Positions 1 through 12,210 of a DNA stretch of 64,000 bases are shown piece after piece; position 1 is the stretch's first letter, and each line of letters begins with the position of its first letter. This DNA is from Serilophus lunatus (taxonomy: Eukaryota; Chordata; Aves; Passeriformes; Eurylaimidae), in the NCBI GenBank assembly GCA_013399895.1, contig VXBA01001882.1, positions 1,054,254 to 1,118,253 on the forward strand, read 5' to 3'. The position numbers and the translations under genes were made by a program. The notes beneath the pieces are model-generated. The model saw only the letters and a list, made by a program, of their open reading frames with translations, was not told the DNA's origin and ran no database searches.

Positions 1-125
1 GGTGACCAGCTGCCAACTGGATGTAACTCCACTCTCTGGGCTTGGCTGCCCAGCCAGTTTTTTAGCCAGTGAACAGTGAACCTGCCCAAGCCATGACCAG
101 CCAGTTTCTCCAGGAGAATTCTGGT
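1..125 (-). mobile_element. CR1 LINE fragment, reverse-transcriptase part, cut by window edge
   Basis: Read on the minus strand this stretch translates to a run beginning ILLEKLAGHGLG and continuing through WLKNWL and AQRV. That is the order seen in the CR1 reverse-transcriptase domain, where the family reads close to ILLEKLAAHGLD, W.KNWLDGRAQRV. The match is to the middle of ORF2, well upstream of the 3' end that most CR1 copies in this window keep. The copy therefore belongs to a longer insertion whose 3' portion is missing here and whose remainder may continue to the left of base 1. Similarity fades after about base 125. No catalytic aspartate box is included, so this is a dead fragment. 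The alternative, a non-CR1 LINE, is unlikely given the residue match and bird context. Confidence 0.8.
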
Positions 126-2522
126 CTGAAGCTGTCTCTCAATTGTACCCAAAATTAACGCCCTCCAAAGGGAAGAAAGAGCATTTCCACTTCTTCAGCT
201 GAAAGCACAAGTTACTCTTAATGCTTCTATGTTTCTTACCTAAGTTTTCACAAAACCTGTGAAACAGCTTTCTTTAAGAAACTGATGAAACAATGGTGCC
301 TCCTGAGAAGTGGGGGAGAAATGTATTTGTGTAGGATGGCTTTCACATGTGTGCGACATTCCTACAAAAATGGAGATTTATCAGGTAGTGTTTAGTTACC
401 ATCCATCCAGAGCAGTGTGATGAGTCCCTTGCTGCCGAGGGAGCCCCCTGACCTCCCTCACTGGCTTTCTGCATCATTCTTCTGTGGTACTGAACAACTG
501 TGGTGCCATGGGCCTTCAGAAGCAGTGCAGGACCATAAACACTGTGCCTTTCTTTGCAGACCTCTCATCTTGAGAAGCAAGGACAGCAGTTCAGAGGCTC
601 GAGACTAGGTGAAAATGGAACTAAAAACCAAATATACATGTGTTTTATGGTTTTCAGACAAGACAAATTGGCTCTGCTACCACAGAAAATCCATAGTAAT
701 GCCTCATTGCATTTCTCTATAACATTTTTTTGACTCCTGAGCCATCCTTTGTTCCGATCAGTGTACTTTATGGAAGTTCCGTACACCTTTTCTTTTTTAC
801 AAACTATGAAATCACATCTGCCACCAATGTCCTCCTTTTTTTGCCTGCTCCACAGCTTTTGTGCTGCTGAAGCATCTTCCTTTGTCCCTGGAATTCCCTT
901 TGAACCTTTCAAGTGGTGTGTGTTTTGGGTCTGGCATTAGCATCAACTAGTTTATTCTGCCAGTATGACATTTCTACTCTCTCTGCTTGAGTTTACTTCA
1001 GAAAGCATTCAGAAACTTGTTTTGACACAGAATGTTGGCATTCCATGTTTCCAGATCATGCCTGTTCTGATGGGAGAAAGCCTGGTAATAAAAATCTCCC
1101 ATTGTCCGTGGTCTGGGAGGTACGTGACGCAGCCTTGACAACATGTGATAGTCTCTATGGCCAGGGATGGCAGTCATTGCATTGACTTGTCCAGAATTGC
1201 TAAATTGTTCACAGAGTTCCCAGATTACCATACTGGGGGCTAGGATTTTCCTTTTGAAGTCCGTTAGGTCAGACACTGGGGACAAAATTGAGATCACGCA
1301 CTTTCTGCAGAGTCATAATGAATTTATTTGTTTTTAAAAACTCTGGAAAAGTGTTGTGTCCTCAGTATGCAGGAAAAAAAGGAAAAACCCCTAGAAATAG
1401 ATTGCATCATTATGAGTAGTGTTGATGCATAGCAGAACAACTGGAAAATAATAGCAGGAGTATAATGGACAAAATTTTCTACACTTTATATTAGCAAGTA
1501 AATTGTGTAGCTGTGTTAATGTAACATTAGTATTCCAGAGTGGAAATCCTTCCTGCAAACAGGTACAAGCCATCTTTTATTACTTAGCAGTTTAATCTTG
1601 GTATCTTCATATCTCACATTGTCCTTGCATTTGTCAAAATGAAAAGTGCAATATGATTTGTTAAATTGCACGTTTTAAGGGGCTTTTTGTAGTATAAAAT
1701 AAAAATCTTCCAGCTTGGTTTCTTTTATGCCAATCATGAATTAATGTGCATATTTCTCATAAAATATAGCCATTTCATAAAGCATCACCTGACTTGTCCT
1801 ACAGAAGCTGAAAGGAAACAAAATTAGGGGATAGAATCATTCCAGAACATCCATTTCACATATAAGTTCTTATAACAGCTTTCTTTTGCTTGGACTTAGA
1901 CTGAAAACTGAGGAATGGTCCTATTTGGACCCTCCTGAATAGTTTCTGTTGTGTTACATTCATACTGCTGGCTCTTTAAGGAAAGAGTATGCAATGAAAT
2001 GGTTGTGTTAGTTCCTCTTATTTCCTTATTAAATCCTTCTTTGTGCTAAATCTGCATTAATAAATGTCGCATAAGCCTCTTGCATGCTTTCAAAGCGGTG
2101 TGTTACTATAAACAAGGATTAATCCCATTATATTTTAATTCTCTGTCCTTGTTTTTTTTAATGGGAACAGCATTTTATATTTCAAAGTGTTGCAGAGTCC
2201 TCTTGCAGGCTTAATAAGCTTATAGAGCACGTAGATGCTCCCATCATGCAAGTGTAATCCTCATGGAGTGGGGAAGGCAGCAGCTGCTGAACTCTTGTGT
2301 CAGACTGAGACAGGAGGTAAACACTTCTTCAGTTTAAACTATTGAGTGCTTTGGTTAGGTAAGGTGTAATTACCCCCCCAAATTCCCTGCACAGCCACTA
2401 CACTACTCATTTGCAAAAATCTCCTTGAAGCTGAGATCTGCTGAGATGCCTACTCTGCCCCTGACAGTACTGGATGCTGTGCAGTCACCCCTCTTCATGA
2501 CACTATAGTCATGATCAACATT
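126..2522. other. Non-coding AT-rich DNA, no gene seen
   Basis: No recognisable coding region: the open frames on either strand are at most about 115 codons, lack family similarity and overlap one another. The part around 1985-2240 is treated separately as a possible regulatory element. A short imperfect palindrome (TCATGAC, six-base gap, GTCATGA) lies at about 2495-2514. A tgcctttctttgcag string at about 547-561 resembles a splice acceptor, but no convincing donor-bounded open exon follows it. Confidence 0.6.
1985..2240. promoter_or_regulatory. Possible conserved enhancer with OTX-type and forkhead sites
   Basis: Visible: a forkhead-type site ATAAACA at 2108-2114 followed one base later by GGATTAATCCC at 2116-2126. 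The latter is a palindromic pairing of GGATTA and TAATCC as bound by K50 homeodomains such as OTX/PITX. Flanking sequence holds further TTAATAA-type cores and a mixed, non-repetitive composition. Known: such close pairs occur in developmental enhancers. Inferred: that this is one. Single sites of this size arise by chance in AT-rich DNA, so confidence is low without cross-species conservation. Confidence 0.25.
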
Positions 2523-2563
2523 TTATATATATATATACATATGTATACACACACACACACACA
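2523..2563. repeat. Compound microsatellite (TA)n-(CA)n
   Basis: An uninterrupted TA run passes through a short ACATATGTAT bridge into an AC run of about nine units. It is a simple compound microsatellite and probably length-polymorphic. No coding context is seen. Confidence 0.95.
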
Positions 2564-4504
2564 GAGTCATTAGATTTGCTGATGTAGTCGTTGTTTTTGT
2601 TGATATTTCTGATTTCTCTTGCCATATGGGTTTGCTATATATGCCTCTTCTCTCATGCATGAAGTCTGAAAACTTCAGGGAAAAGTTTCAGAGAAACTGC
2701 CTTTTTGTTGTAGCAACTAGCTTGACAATTTCAAGTTGGGAGTCTCTCAAGTTGGGAGTCTCTCATTCCTGTGACGGTGTAAGGAAGTATTCACATTAAA
2801 TTCAGAGTGCAACATAATTACTTTCTTGGTAATAATTATTGCAAATATTCTGCATAATTCTAACATAGTATCTGTAATTCAAATTGATCATATTTCCGTT
2901 TTGGTGGTAGAAGCTGTAAAGTGAATGAAAGTTAAGCAATATTTTTAGATTTAAGAGAACATGCCCAGTTATTACCAATGTAGAGCTTCTGTTATTGGTA
3001 GCACTGGTCTGTTGCCTCATGCTCTTTCTATTACAGCTACTGCTACTGAAACCTTAGTTATACTGTGTACGGAGAATGAATTTCTCAAAGAGGTTAGTTT
3101 TTCATTTTATCTGCTTGATTACATGTGGAAGGACATTTCTGCCCTGTAAACTTCAAGAAGAATTTTTGGAATTTCTGATAAGCCAGTAAAAAGAGATTTT
3201 CCAACACTCACTCTATTTGGTCATTTTCCAGTAAAAGTAGCATAAAAGATTTGAGGAAAAGAAAGCATCACAGTACTAGAGATTTTGATGGGAAAATAAA
3301 GTAAAATGAAGATGTTTAATTTGCTTAATTAAAACTCAGTAATTGAAACATTAATTAAAAGGTCTTCTGAATTAATATTTATGTTGAGTTTTTATACTAC
3401 GCTTTTGGTACTTGTGTCCTAAAATGCTCTTCAGAACAGATGAACCCATGAAATTTAAAATTGCCTCCTTTAAATATGTGTGAAATAGTGTACGGGTTTG
3501 TATACAGTTAATATGACTTGCAGAAGTGTAACAGCTAGTTTGCCTTCATAGGGATTCATGTCTGTGCACATGATTTAGGGGTAATAAAACTAACGTTTCT
3601 GAGTGTAAAAGTCAAAGAAAATTGTTTGGTTTGGTTTTTTTCATGCCTGAGAAAGCACCTCCTGCATGTGACTAGATCATCACCACTTGTTTCTAGAAAA
3701 GTAGTAAATCCAATTGACATGCAATAGTATTATTTTGGATCACCATTAAGTAGATTTATAGTAACTAGTAAGCAACATTCGCACTAATTGCTATAGGAAC
3801 TGGTTGCAGTGAGTTGAAGAATTTTTCCCTTTGGACGTTGCTGATCAGCTAGTGAGGAGGATGCTGCTGGGGAAGAGATTTGCAGCTGAGACATTAAAAC
3901 AGAAGTCTTCACTTAGATCCTTTTAGACACTAACATTACTCTTAAGTTATTAAACTATGTGAATAGCTTCCAGATTATAAAAATCATTTACAAAAAGAGC
4001 TTGTTCAGGCTCCCCCAACAGGGAGTTATCCTTGATGTCCTCAGCTATCTCTGTGAATTTCAGTGTGAGGAGGGAAGTTCTGACTGCTTAAAACTTCCTT
4101 CCATCTTTGGCCTCCTGACCTAAGCTGTGAGATATAGTTCTTAAAAACTTTTGGGAAATTGCTGAGCTTCACAATCATAATGATTATATTTTCATCCTGT
4201 GTGCTGTCATTTTATGGTTCTGTTTGTTTCTCTTTTTTGTTATGTTACTTAATACCTGTTCAGCTCTTTAGGAAGAGTCTTTCTAAATATGTATGGTTTC
4301 CCCATAGAACTGCTACTGTATTCCTTCAATGTAATTGCTTAGTTTTTTCCTTTTATTCTTCAAAAATATTAATGTCTTACAACATGAATGTTATTATTAG
4401 TCTATAAAGATAACTGAAATCAGATCCCATGGTGACAGGTACTACAAGCTGGCAGTGGAAAACAGTTGCTGCTCCAGAGGTTTTATAAAAGCTAATTAGA
4501 AACA
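2564..4504. other. Non-coding AT-rich DNA
   Basis: Nothing gene-like is visible. It contains a perfect two-copy tandem duplication of a 16-base unit (2731-2762, listed separately). The rest has no repeat family I can name and no open frame above about 75 codons. Confidence 0.6.
2731..2762. repeat. Two-copy perfect tandem duplication, 16-bp unit
   Basis: The unit TCAAGTTGGGAGTCTC occurs twice in immediate succession (2731-2746 and 2747-2762) without mismatch. The identity of the copies suggests a recent slippage or duplication event. Confidence 0.95.
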
Positions 4505-4590
4505 GCAGATAGGTAGGAAGAGACAGAACCGCACGGTGGTGAAATGACTTGCCAAAAATCTCAGATCAGTCAATAACAGAGTGAAAAACA
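4505..4590 (-). mobile_element. MIR-like ancient SINE relic
   Basis: The stretch GTGAAATGACTTGCC followed by an A-rich/TCTCAGA segment and AATAACAGAGT follows the antisense MIR core. That core reads roughly GTTAAGTGACTTGCCCAAGGTCACACAGCTAGTAAGTGGCAGAGC. The order and spacing of the blocks agree, but many positions differ, as expected for an element inserted before modern birds. Only the core is recognisable, without tRNA-like head or 3' tail. A chance match is possible, because the alignment is by eye. Confidence 0.45.
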
Positions 4591-7500
4591 CTGCAATGTA
4601 GTTTAAAAGTCTATGCAAGCAGTACTGCATCCAAGTAAAGGCACACGCGCCACAAAAAGCCCCTCTCCCGTTCAGTGAGGATTTCTACTGATTGCTTGAG
4701 TAAAACATTTTCGTAGGTATTTATTTTGTATTCCATGACGCCTCGTAAAGCAGAAGCTTTATTAGTAACAAAGAAGCACAAGCATGCAAAGGTCTCTACA
4801 GATGAGTGTGATAGCATGTTGTCTACTAAAATAAAATGCATTTCAGAAGTATATTGGAAGTGGTAAAGTGTAAAAACCCAAAGTAATACACATTTATGTA
4901 TTTTCATGAGATTTTTATATTTGTTTGCTGTGCTGACTGGACGTGTAGGTACATCAATCACATTGTATGAGACATTTATTCTAATTCTTCTGGCCTGTTA
5001 AAGCCGCTGCCTGACAAGTGCCAAATTATAAATAATTTTTGTGGAGTTTCTTTTGGGATGTTTGTTCTTCCACCCATTCATTCTGTCTTTTTGTTTTAAA
5101 GCCCTCCTAATTTTTTTTAAATATGACAAGTCCTAAAGAATGTTACTGTAGGCAAAGTTTGTTTTTCTGAGTGACACGTAGAAAATATTAATTAAGAACC
5201 CAGTGGGAACCTTTAACTTTTCACAATGCTGGGGAACTTCAGATTGGCTTCTCTGGGTAGTGGCTTCTTTCATAGCCCTGGTGTTGCCGTCTTTTGACCG
5301 AAACTGGTTGGGGGTTTTTAAGTGTCGAAGACTCTTTCTGCTATCTTATTTCAACGAGTTTTAGTGCTTACTTTGCTTAGGAAGTCTCTCCTTCCTAGAA
5401 GAGACACCTTTCATGGAGATAGTTTTCTGACACTGCATACCAGAAGCTCTCCCTGCTATGGGAAGAAAATAAGCTCCTTCAAGATATGTTTGAAGGCCCC
5501 CATGCAGCAAGGGGGAGCCGTGGACAATAAAAGCTTGGAGAACAGAGGTGTGTCTTTCTCCCAAGACCTGGTGTTTGTAGCTGTTTGCTTTCATGTTCCT
5601 TAGTATTCTTGCCTTTGGAAATAAATTTTCCTAAATCCTTCCACTCCTGGCATTTTTGGGGGATACCTGTGTTATCTTTCCTTCACAGAGTTATTGTCAG
5701 AATCCTAGATTTAGCCCAACTTGTGAAAAGTTAGGTCTAGGGTTTAGAGTTGTCTGATAACATACCTCCAAATTACTGAGGAGTTGTGGAGAAACGAACT
5801 TGAGGACATGAGGTAGTCCCAGGCATGGCTGCGTTATGGCTGTGTCAGTTGCAGTTACACCAAAGGTTACGCTTTGTGGCTCTATGCTTTTACCCCTCTG
5901 TGGAGAGCTTTTGGTGCCTCTTTGTGCTTTCACCGCTTTAGCACCAGTTTCTCATTTTGCACTGGAAATCCTTTGCTCCTACTCCCCTTGGAGAGGTTGA
6001 TACAAAGGAATGTCTTGCCTGTGCTACTCGAGTACATTTTTTTTTCTAGAAGGTCTCAGTGTTCTCCTCTTTCAGTGCCTGGGGCTGGTGTGGAGTTAAA
6101 GCAGCAATCAATGGAAGGTCAAGATAGGATTTTGCCTTGCACAAGCAACATGATTTAGATCTTGCTGAATCCACCCTTCATTTTCAGGAGAAAGCTGTTG
6201 CATAATATCTCACTAAGGCTTTGCAATCCTTTTTTAATCTCCTTCTACGTACCACAGTAGTTCTAGATCTTTTAAATAAAGCTGGCACAAGCTCTAAAAT
6301 GTGCTCAGCAGCACATTCTGGATATCTGAACTGTTGAGAGACCTCATGTCTTCTTTGGATAACCATGTAGTCCTGTTCCATGTACCCTCTATTATGCAGT
6401 TAGTCTAACAGACTTTGGTCCTGAAGTTGATGATAAGCATGCTGTTGCCCTGTTTGCATTATTAATTCACCTTGACTTCTTATAGGTGGAATAATTGGTA
6501 GACCTAAGGACAAAGGAAACCCCGAAAAGCTGATGTGTCCAGCCGAGAAATGAGGACAGCTGATTCATAGTGCATGGTGATACTGCACGACAATTTGACA
6601 CAGAAAACGTATAATGCTCTGTGTGGCAAATCACCAGGGAATAGGTGAGATGAGCTAGACTTTGGCTTAGGCACCAGACTTAACAGTCCATACTCCTGTA
6701 AAGAAAAAGTCTAAGCTGTACTTGATGGACTAGCACGGCATCACAAGTTCTTTGCTGTCCTGAATTCACCAGTGATCAGGCAGTACTGGCAGTCCAGGTG
6801 TCCTCATAGCAAGAGGTGATAGCACCTGTGTTTGAAGGGTGCTGTGTCATTCTGCCCTCGTGCATGTATGTGTGACTCCTACTGTTAGCAGGATGGGATA
6901 TCAGTGTGACTGAGTAGTGGATAACTATCTACATGATAGGGAATATGAGCTTGTCCTCTGAGAATGTTGTGTGGGGCACCACAAACCTATCCCTGAAGAC
7001 AGACAACCAAAAGCAGGTGACCTGGATTGGCTCCTACTCTGACTTAGAGACTGTCCTATTGGGTAGGTCTATACAATAATCTCATTGACTCAGGACTACA
7101 CTTGGGTAGGAATTCCTCAACTAATATTTGAAAGATTTCCTTCATTCTCCATTTTACTTTTTAAAAGCATGTAATGAAACCAAATGCCAACATTTCAATT
7201 TTAATTTACTTTTTTTTAAGCAGAATCCTTATTTTCCTACCAATCTTCCTTAGTTTAGTTTTATCTGTCTAACTTGAGAGCAAGTGCTCCCTGATGCTTT
7301 GCCTGACCTTAGGTTATGCACACTAAGAAGTATCCCATCCACACAATCAACAACCAGTTGCAGCTTTCCAGTTCCTGTTTGGAAGGCTTTCTGGCAAGAG
7401 ATGACCCCATCACATGTTTAGCTTCTAAGATCTGATAGATCACAGAGCAGATGTGGTATTGCTCTGAATAAAAAGCTTATGCACATGTTTATTCACGTTT

Positions 7501-8081
7501 TGCCTGAAAACAGTGGTACGTGTCCCTCCCGAGAAGCAATTTCTGATCAAATCTGGGAGCAGGCCAGTCTGTGTGTGTCTGTAGCCTTTTTCATTTTTTC
7601 CCCTCTCTGACCGGTAGCTACAGATACTCCTGTGTGTTGAAAACAGCCTGCACTTAAGGTGGGTGAACCTGCAGTGTATGATTTACACAGGAGGTTTTCA
7701 GAGGGGCAGAAGAATATAGAGCAGAAAAACCCCCAAACTAGATGTTTCAAACAGATCAGGAAGTCAAGGATCCCTCTTTATATTTTAGATTTTTGCTTTT
7801 ATTTTTCTGTTTTGAAGAGCATATCTGTTGAACTTGCAGTAATTATTTTGTAAATCAAGTGGTTGTATTATAATGTTTAGATGACTTTACAAATGTCAGA
7901 TTATTTTGGGCCTCTTTTTTCCCCCTTGCTACCCGAACCAGCACAGTGCAAGGGCTGTGTGCTCAGAGTGATTTGAATTGCTTATAAAACATGTCTTCAA
8001 AAGTAAAAAGGATCTGCATCTTTAGCACCTAGAAGTATTTTACACACTGGAGTTTTGCATAAGAAACAAACCCTTAAAGAG
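4591..8081. other. Non-coding DNA, no feature recognised
   Basis: Short open frames only, none with family similarity. The segment of about 6450-7080 is less AT-rich and may be a very old, unrecognised repeat, but I see no terminal repeats, poly(A) tail or coding motif to support one. Confidence 0.55.
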
Positions 8082-8378
8082 AAGCTTTTTACAAGGGTAT
8101 GCAGTGATAGGACAAAGATTAACAACTTCAAATGAAAGAGAGCAGCATTAGATGAGATATTAGGAAGAAATTCTGTGCTGTCAACATGGTGAGGCACTGG
8201 AACAGGTTGCCCAGAGAAGCTGATGATGCCACATTCTCTGGAAGTGTTCAAGGCCAAGTTGGATTGGGCTCTGACTAGACTAGCCTAGTCTAGGAGAAGG
8301 TATCCCTACCCATGGCATAGGAGTTGGCATTAGATGGTCTTTGAGGTCCCCTCAAACCCAAACTATTGTGTGATTAAA
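8082..8378 (+). mobile_element. CR1 LINE 3' end, truncated
   Basis: Runs colinear with the CR1 3' region. GTGATAGGACAAAG and TTAGGAAGAAATTCT are followed by GGCACTGGAACAGGTTGCCC, AAGTGTTCAAGGCCAAGTTGGAT and CCCATGGCA. It ends near GGTCTTTGAGGTCCC.TCAAACCCAAAC and GTGTGATT, the usual CR1 tail. In translation the ORF2 C-terminal pattern HWNRLP..., normally E/VFKARLD, is present but interrupted. About 300 bases remain of a roughly 4.5-kb element, the normal outcome of 5' truncation during target-primed reverse transcription. Sequence decay is moderate. Confidence 0.93.
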
Positions 8379-10710
8379 AATATTACAAGTCATGTAACTT
8401 TAGAATTTAGCTTTGAGGAGTTAGAAACTGCAGATTTGTTAGAGAACATAAACTGCAGGTGTTCTGTAGCTTTCAGAGTGAGATACACATTTCCTAAAAT
8501 ACCTGAACCAAATGGAGTTACCCATGCTGAGCAGCCCAGCAACTGGCCCAGCTGGAAGGGGCTGTCTTCCCCCAAAATCCTTCTTGAGCCTGCTAGATCC
8601 TGCTCCTAGTTCCTACTTCCCCTAAGAGCAGCCTGTTTGCAGTGCCATCCTAACACAAACAATAGCTTCTGACTGCTGCAGCCCAAGGATGGTCATAACT
8701 ACTTCCACCTGGGTTTTTTCATTAGTCAGCTTTGATATCTTCCTTCAGCTAATTTTCCGTTGAAAAAAATTTATCCGTTAACAATCAGCTGGTCGTCATG
8801 TTTGCTTGCAAAACACCTGCAACAACACATAATTTCTACTTTGCTTATGTCAAACAAGAGAGCCAAGAATTACATGCCCATGCTGATTTATGATACACTG
8901 TTTGGAATTACATTGGAAATGCATGAATTTCATGCGTCCTGCTGAGCTTTGCTTTATTTTCATGTGCCAATATCAACTACTCAGGGAAATTTCATACCAG
9001 TTTTATCAAGTTCACAGCACTGTGTGGAATATTTTGCATTTCTCTTAAAGGAGAATTGCCAGTCAACTGTTTGCAGATATTGCATTTCGAAGTGCTAGAG
9101 CTGTGTTTTAAAAGTTTATAATTGAGTTTTGCTTACTAAAGCTGTCTGCAAGCAATGGCTATAATTTGGTTTTGTCTTGGAACTGTTTATGGAATCAGGA
9201 AATTTTGGATTGTCTTTGTTTTTCAGAGAGGATTGCTTACTATATATACAAAGAATAATGTGGCCAGCAAAGAAAAGTGAGGAAAGGGGAAAAAAAGGTA
9301 AGAGTGGAAGGACTGATGAGTAATTCCATCTATACTTGCTTTACAGGGTACAAAGATTTGTCAGTCTGTAATGCTGGTGCTACTGCATGAATATTTCCAT
9401 CTTTTCAGATATCATACCTAGCATAGGACTCTTCAGTTGTGGTTTCGAGAAAGGCAGCATCTAATGTAAGAGCTGTGAAGTTTCCTTGGGAACTGGAGGG
9501 GTCCTGCCTTCGGAGCCCTGGCTGTGGTACACAGGAAGGAAGGACTGTGCTACAACCCAGCCTGGGAAATGGAAGAGGCCTGGAGATGGTGCCCTGACTG
9601 ACTACAGGAGTGGAGAAGGGAGGGAGATCGCTCTCCTCAGTGAGACGATTCCTGGCCCTTGTTGAAAACCGTGAGTGATGAAGGGAGTTACGCTCTTAGC
9701 CCTGGGAAAATTGCCACCTCACTCTTCTTGCTGCCCATCCTCAGAGAGGAACTTTGTGTCCCCGCTCTCCCCTTTCCTTCAACATCACTTCCAGTGGGAT
9801 TGGTACCTAAAGATGGAGAACCTATGATTAGATTCTGGCTGACTGTTATAAAGGAGTGTTGCCCTGCCCTGGCTCTGTGGCATCGTACCCCCCTGCTGCT
9901 GCAGCACAGCACTGAGGCTTTGTCTTTGCACCACATCAGGCTCACCCGCTGATGGGCTCAGTGCTGTACCTCTCCCCCTGCCAGGCTACACATCCCATGG
10001 GCTTTGGGCACAGGGCAGAAGCCAGTGCCCTTGGCAGGCTCTGCTGCAGTGTCTTATGAGGCAGAATCACCATGCAAATATTAGTGGAAAAGTCTCAGTG
10101 TAACACATCTTTAGGGCTGTTTGTCATCCATCATTGTACAACATAATTCAGATCAACAGAAGAGATAAAAATATTTGGTCTAAAAAATTTCTGTGTTCCT
10201 CCCAATTTTTGTGATTCTGTAAAACAAGAACCTTTGGAAAATATGTTTAATGAACAAGTGGTTAAGTTATAGTAACAAAAAGAATTGGATTTAAACCAAC
10301 AGAATCAAGAATTTCCAAATAAAATTGAAAATCTTTCTTTTGCTAATCGTGTTATGCATGTAAAATATCCTCTTTTTGTGACTGTTTTCTGGTTTAGGAC
10401 ATGCTTTTTTCATTGTATTAGTGAAAGAGGTTCAGTTTTTCTGTACTACATTAAAACACATCTGGAGCAACTAACCAATCCTGTATGTTTGGATCCTTAC
10501 TGGTACACTGGAGTATGTTTAGCATCTATCAAATGAACACTCTTTTGTATCAGAGTGTTTGAGTCTTTGATCCTGTGATTTGGTAGGAATTATGTGCGTA
10601 ATCTCAGTGTGTTTCAAAGATGTTGGCACTCTTAGCTCATTTCACACTTCTACCCTGTGTTTTAAATACGTGTTTTATTTCATAGCTCAAGTGGTAGAAC
10701 ACTCAAAATA
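8379..10710. other. Non-coding DNA with a GC-richer patch
   Basis: No gene is recognised. From about 9480 to 10070 the base composition rises towards balanced GC, and overlapping frames of about 85-97 codons are open on both strands. Neither resembles a protein I know, and their mirrored positions suggest a composition effect. No repeat family is identified. Confidence 0.55.
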
Positions 10711-10846
10711 TATAATCATAGAATCATTTAGTTGGGAAAAGACCTCCAAGATCATTGAGTCCAATCTTTGACCGATCATCTTGTCAACTAGACACAGCAG
10801 TAAGTGCCACATCCAGTCATTTCTCAAGCACCTCCAAGGACTATGA
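10711..10846 (-). mobile_element. CR1 LINE 3' end fragment (upstream copy of a pair)
   Basis: On the plus strand it reads AATCATAGAATCATTTAG, TTGGGAAAAGACCTCCAAGA and TCATTGAGTCCAA. This is the reverse complement of the CR1 3' untranslated end with its ATTCTATGATT tail. The match continues through GCCACATCCAGTC to CACCTCCAAGGACT, then stops after about 135 bases. The copy contains no ORF2 codons of note. A second minus-strand CR1 begins about 28 bases downstream (10875). Confidence 0.93.
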
Positions 10847-10874
10847 CTATAAAATATTATGTTGTTAGTATAAT

Positions 10875-11453
10875 AGGATCATAGAAGGGCTTGGGTTCGA
10901 AGCAACCTGAAAGATCATCTCATTCCAACCATCCTGCCGTGGGCAGACACCTTCCACTACACCAGGTTGCCCAGAGCCTCAACCAACCTGGCCTTGGACA
11001 CTTCTAGGGATGAGGTGTCCACTCCAATGTCTCAAGTCTCCCTTTACTCTCACTGTAAAGAATTTCTTCCTAATACCTAACCTAAATCTACTCTCTGCGT
11101 TTAAAACTGTTGCCCCTTTACCTGTCACCACACGCCCTTACAGTCCCTCTCGAGCTCTCTTGTAGTCCCTTTAGGTACAGTAAAGTGTCCAAGGTCTCCC
11201 TGGAACCTTCTCTATTCCAGTCTGAACAATCCCAATTCTCTCAGGCTTTCCTTGTACAAGAGGTGCTCCAGGTCTCTGATCATCTTTGCGGCCCTTCTCT
11301 GGACTCTCTCCAGTGGGTCTGTGTCCTTATGTTGGCGACCCCAGAGCTGGACAAAGTACTGCAAGTGGGTTCTCATAAGAGCAGAGTAAAGAGAATCACC
11401 TCCCATGACCTGCTGGTCATACTCCTTTTGATGCTCCCCAGGATATGGTAGGC
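10875..11453 (-). mobile_element. CR1 LINE 3' part with decayed ORF2 C-terminus
   Basis: Antisense CR1 running from the 3' tail (ATCATAGAAGGGCTTGGGTT) into the ORF2 C-terminal coding region. The minus-strand frame between about 11212 and 11450 carries the family blocks ALMRTHLQY, LERVQRRAAKMI and LRELGLFRLE. Residues after that are split by frame changes, so no full C-terminus can be read in one frame. The 5' truncation point is near GGATATGGTAGGC at 11453. CR1 ORF2 supplies endonuclease and reverse transcriptase for LINE retrotransposition; only the region beyond the RT domain is left here, so the copy is inactive. Confidence 0.95.
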
Positions 11454-12210
11454 ATATTTGATGACATTTAATGAATGTGGCTCTTGAAGAACTCAGTATT
11501 GGTAAATATGCTGTTTCAAGGAGTAATGATATAATGACCCTCCTGCCCACCCCACAGAAACAAACAAACGAACAAATGCAAAAAGCAAGCCCTAAGAAAA
11601 AAAGAACAAACAGAAAGGAAGTTAAAATAAAAATTTACAGCCTTAAGAAGAGGATTTGGAGACTCCATAATTTAAAACCATTAATCCATTACAGGGCATG
11701 CAGTTCTTTAAAAAAAGCTGCTGGTGGAGACTGGGGTTGTCTGCAGCTCACCAGCTACATGGCCAGAAGAAGGGAGCCAGGCTGCTACTGCTGGGAGTGG
11801 CAAGGCTGGCTTGACAGGGCCAGCTGCAGCTGGGAGGGGAGAGCAGTGCCAATGCCATCTGGGGCCTTGGTGGTGATGTCTGGATGGAGAAAGGGTTGGA
11901 AGTAGCTGCACAACCACTTCTCACCGTGCCATAACAGATCAGTACATCTCTTTTTGAAAGATCACTTTTGTAGTTTTTTATATGCAGTTCTACATGTAAA
12001 GGAGTCTGTGTACTATAGACGTGACAAAAGAAGGGCAGTTTATGATCCATATCACTTGATACAGTGTTGAGATATGATAATGTCTGTTTATTTATTACCT
12101 GTTTTAGAGTGGCAAATCTGCATGTAGTTTCAGTATTTGCAGTGAGGTATTTGAAATGTGCAGTGACATAGATTTTAAGATATGTAAGTAGATTAGGCAA
12201 TGGGCAGGCA
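11454..12210. other. A-rich low-complexity tract and unassigned sequence
   Basis: Bases of about 11557-11638 are an A-rich, AAC/AAAG-type low-complexity tract next to the truncated 5' side of the CR1 copy. Bases of about 11715-11900 form a small GC-rich patch with open frames on both strands but no recognisable protein. The minus-strand frame across 11748-12200 (150 codons) shows no family motif and runs from GC-rich into AT-rich sequence, which argues against a real exon. Confidence 0.55.

Noticed and set aside
11748..12200. 150-codon minus-strand frame, the longest in the window
   Set aside because: It crosses from a GC-rich patch into AT-rich DNA beside the MIR relic, with no protein family resemblance.
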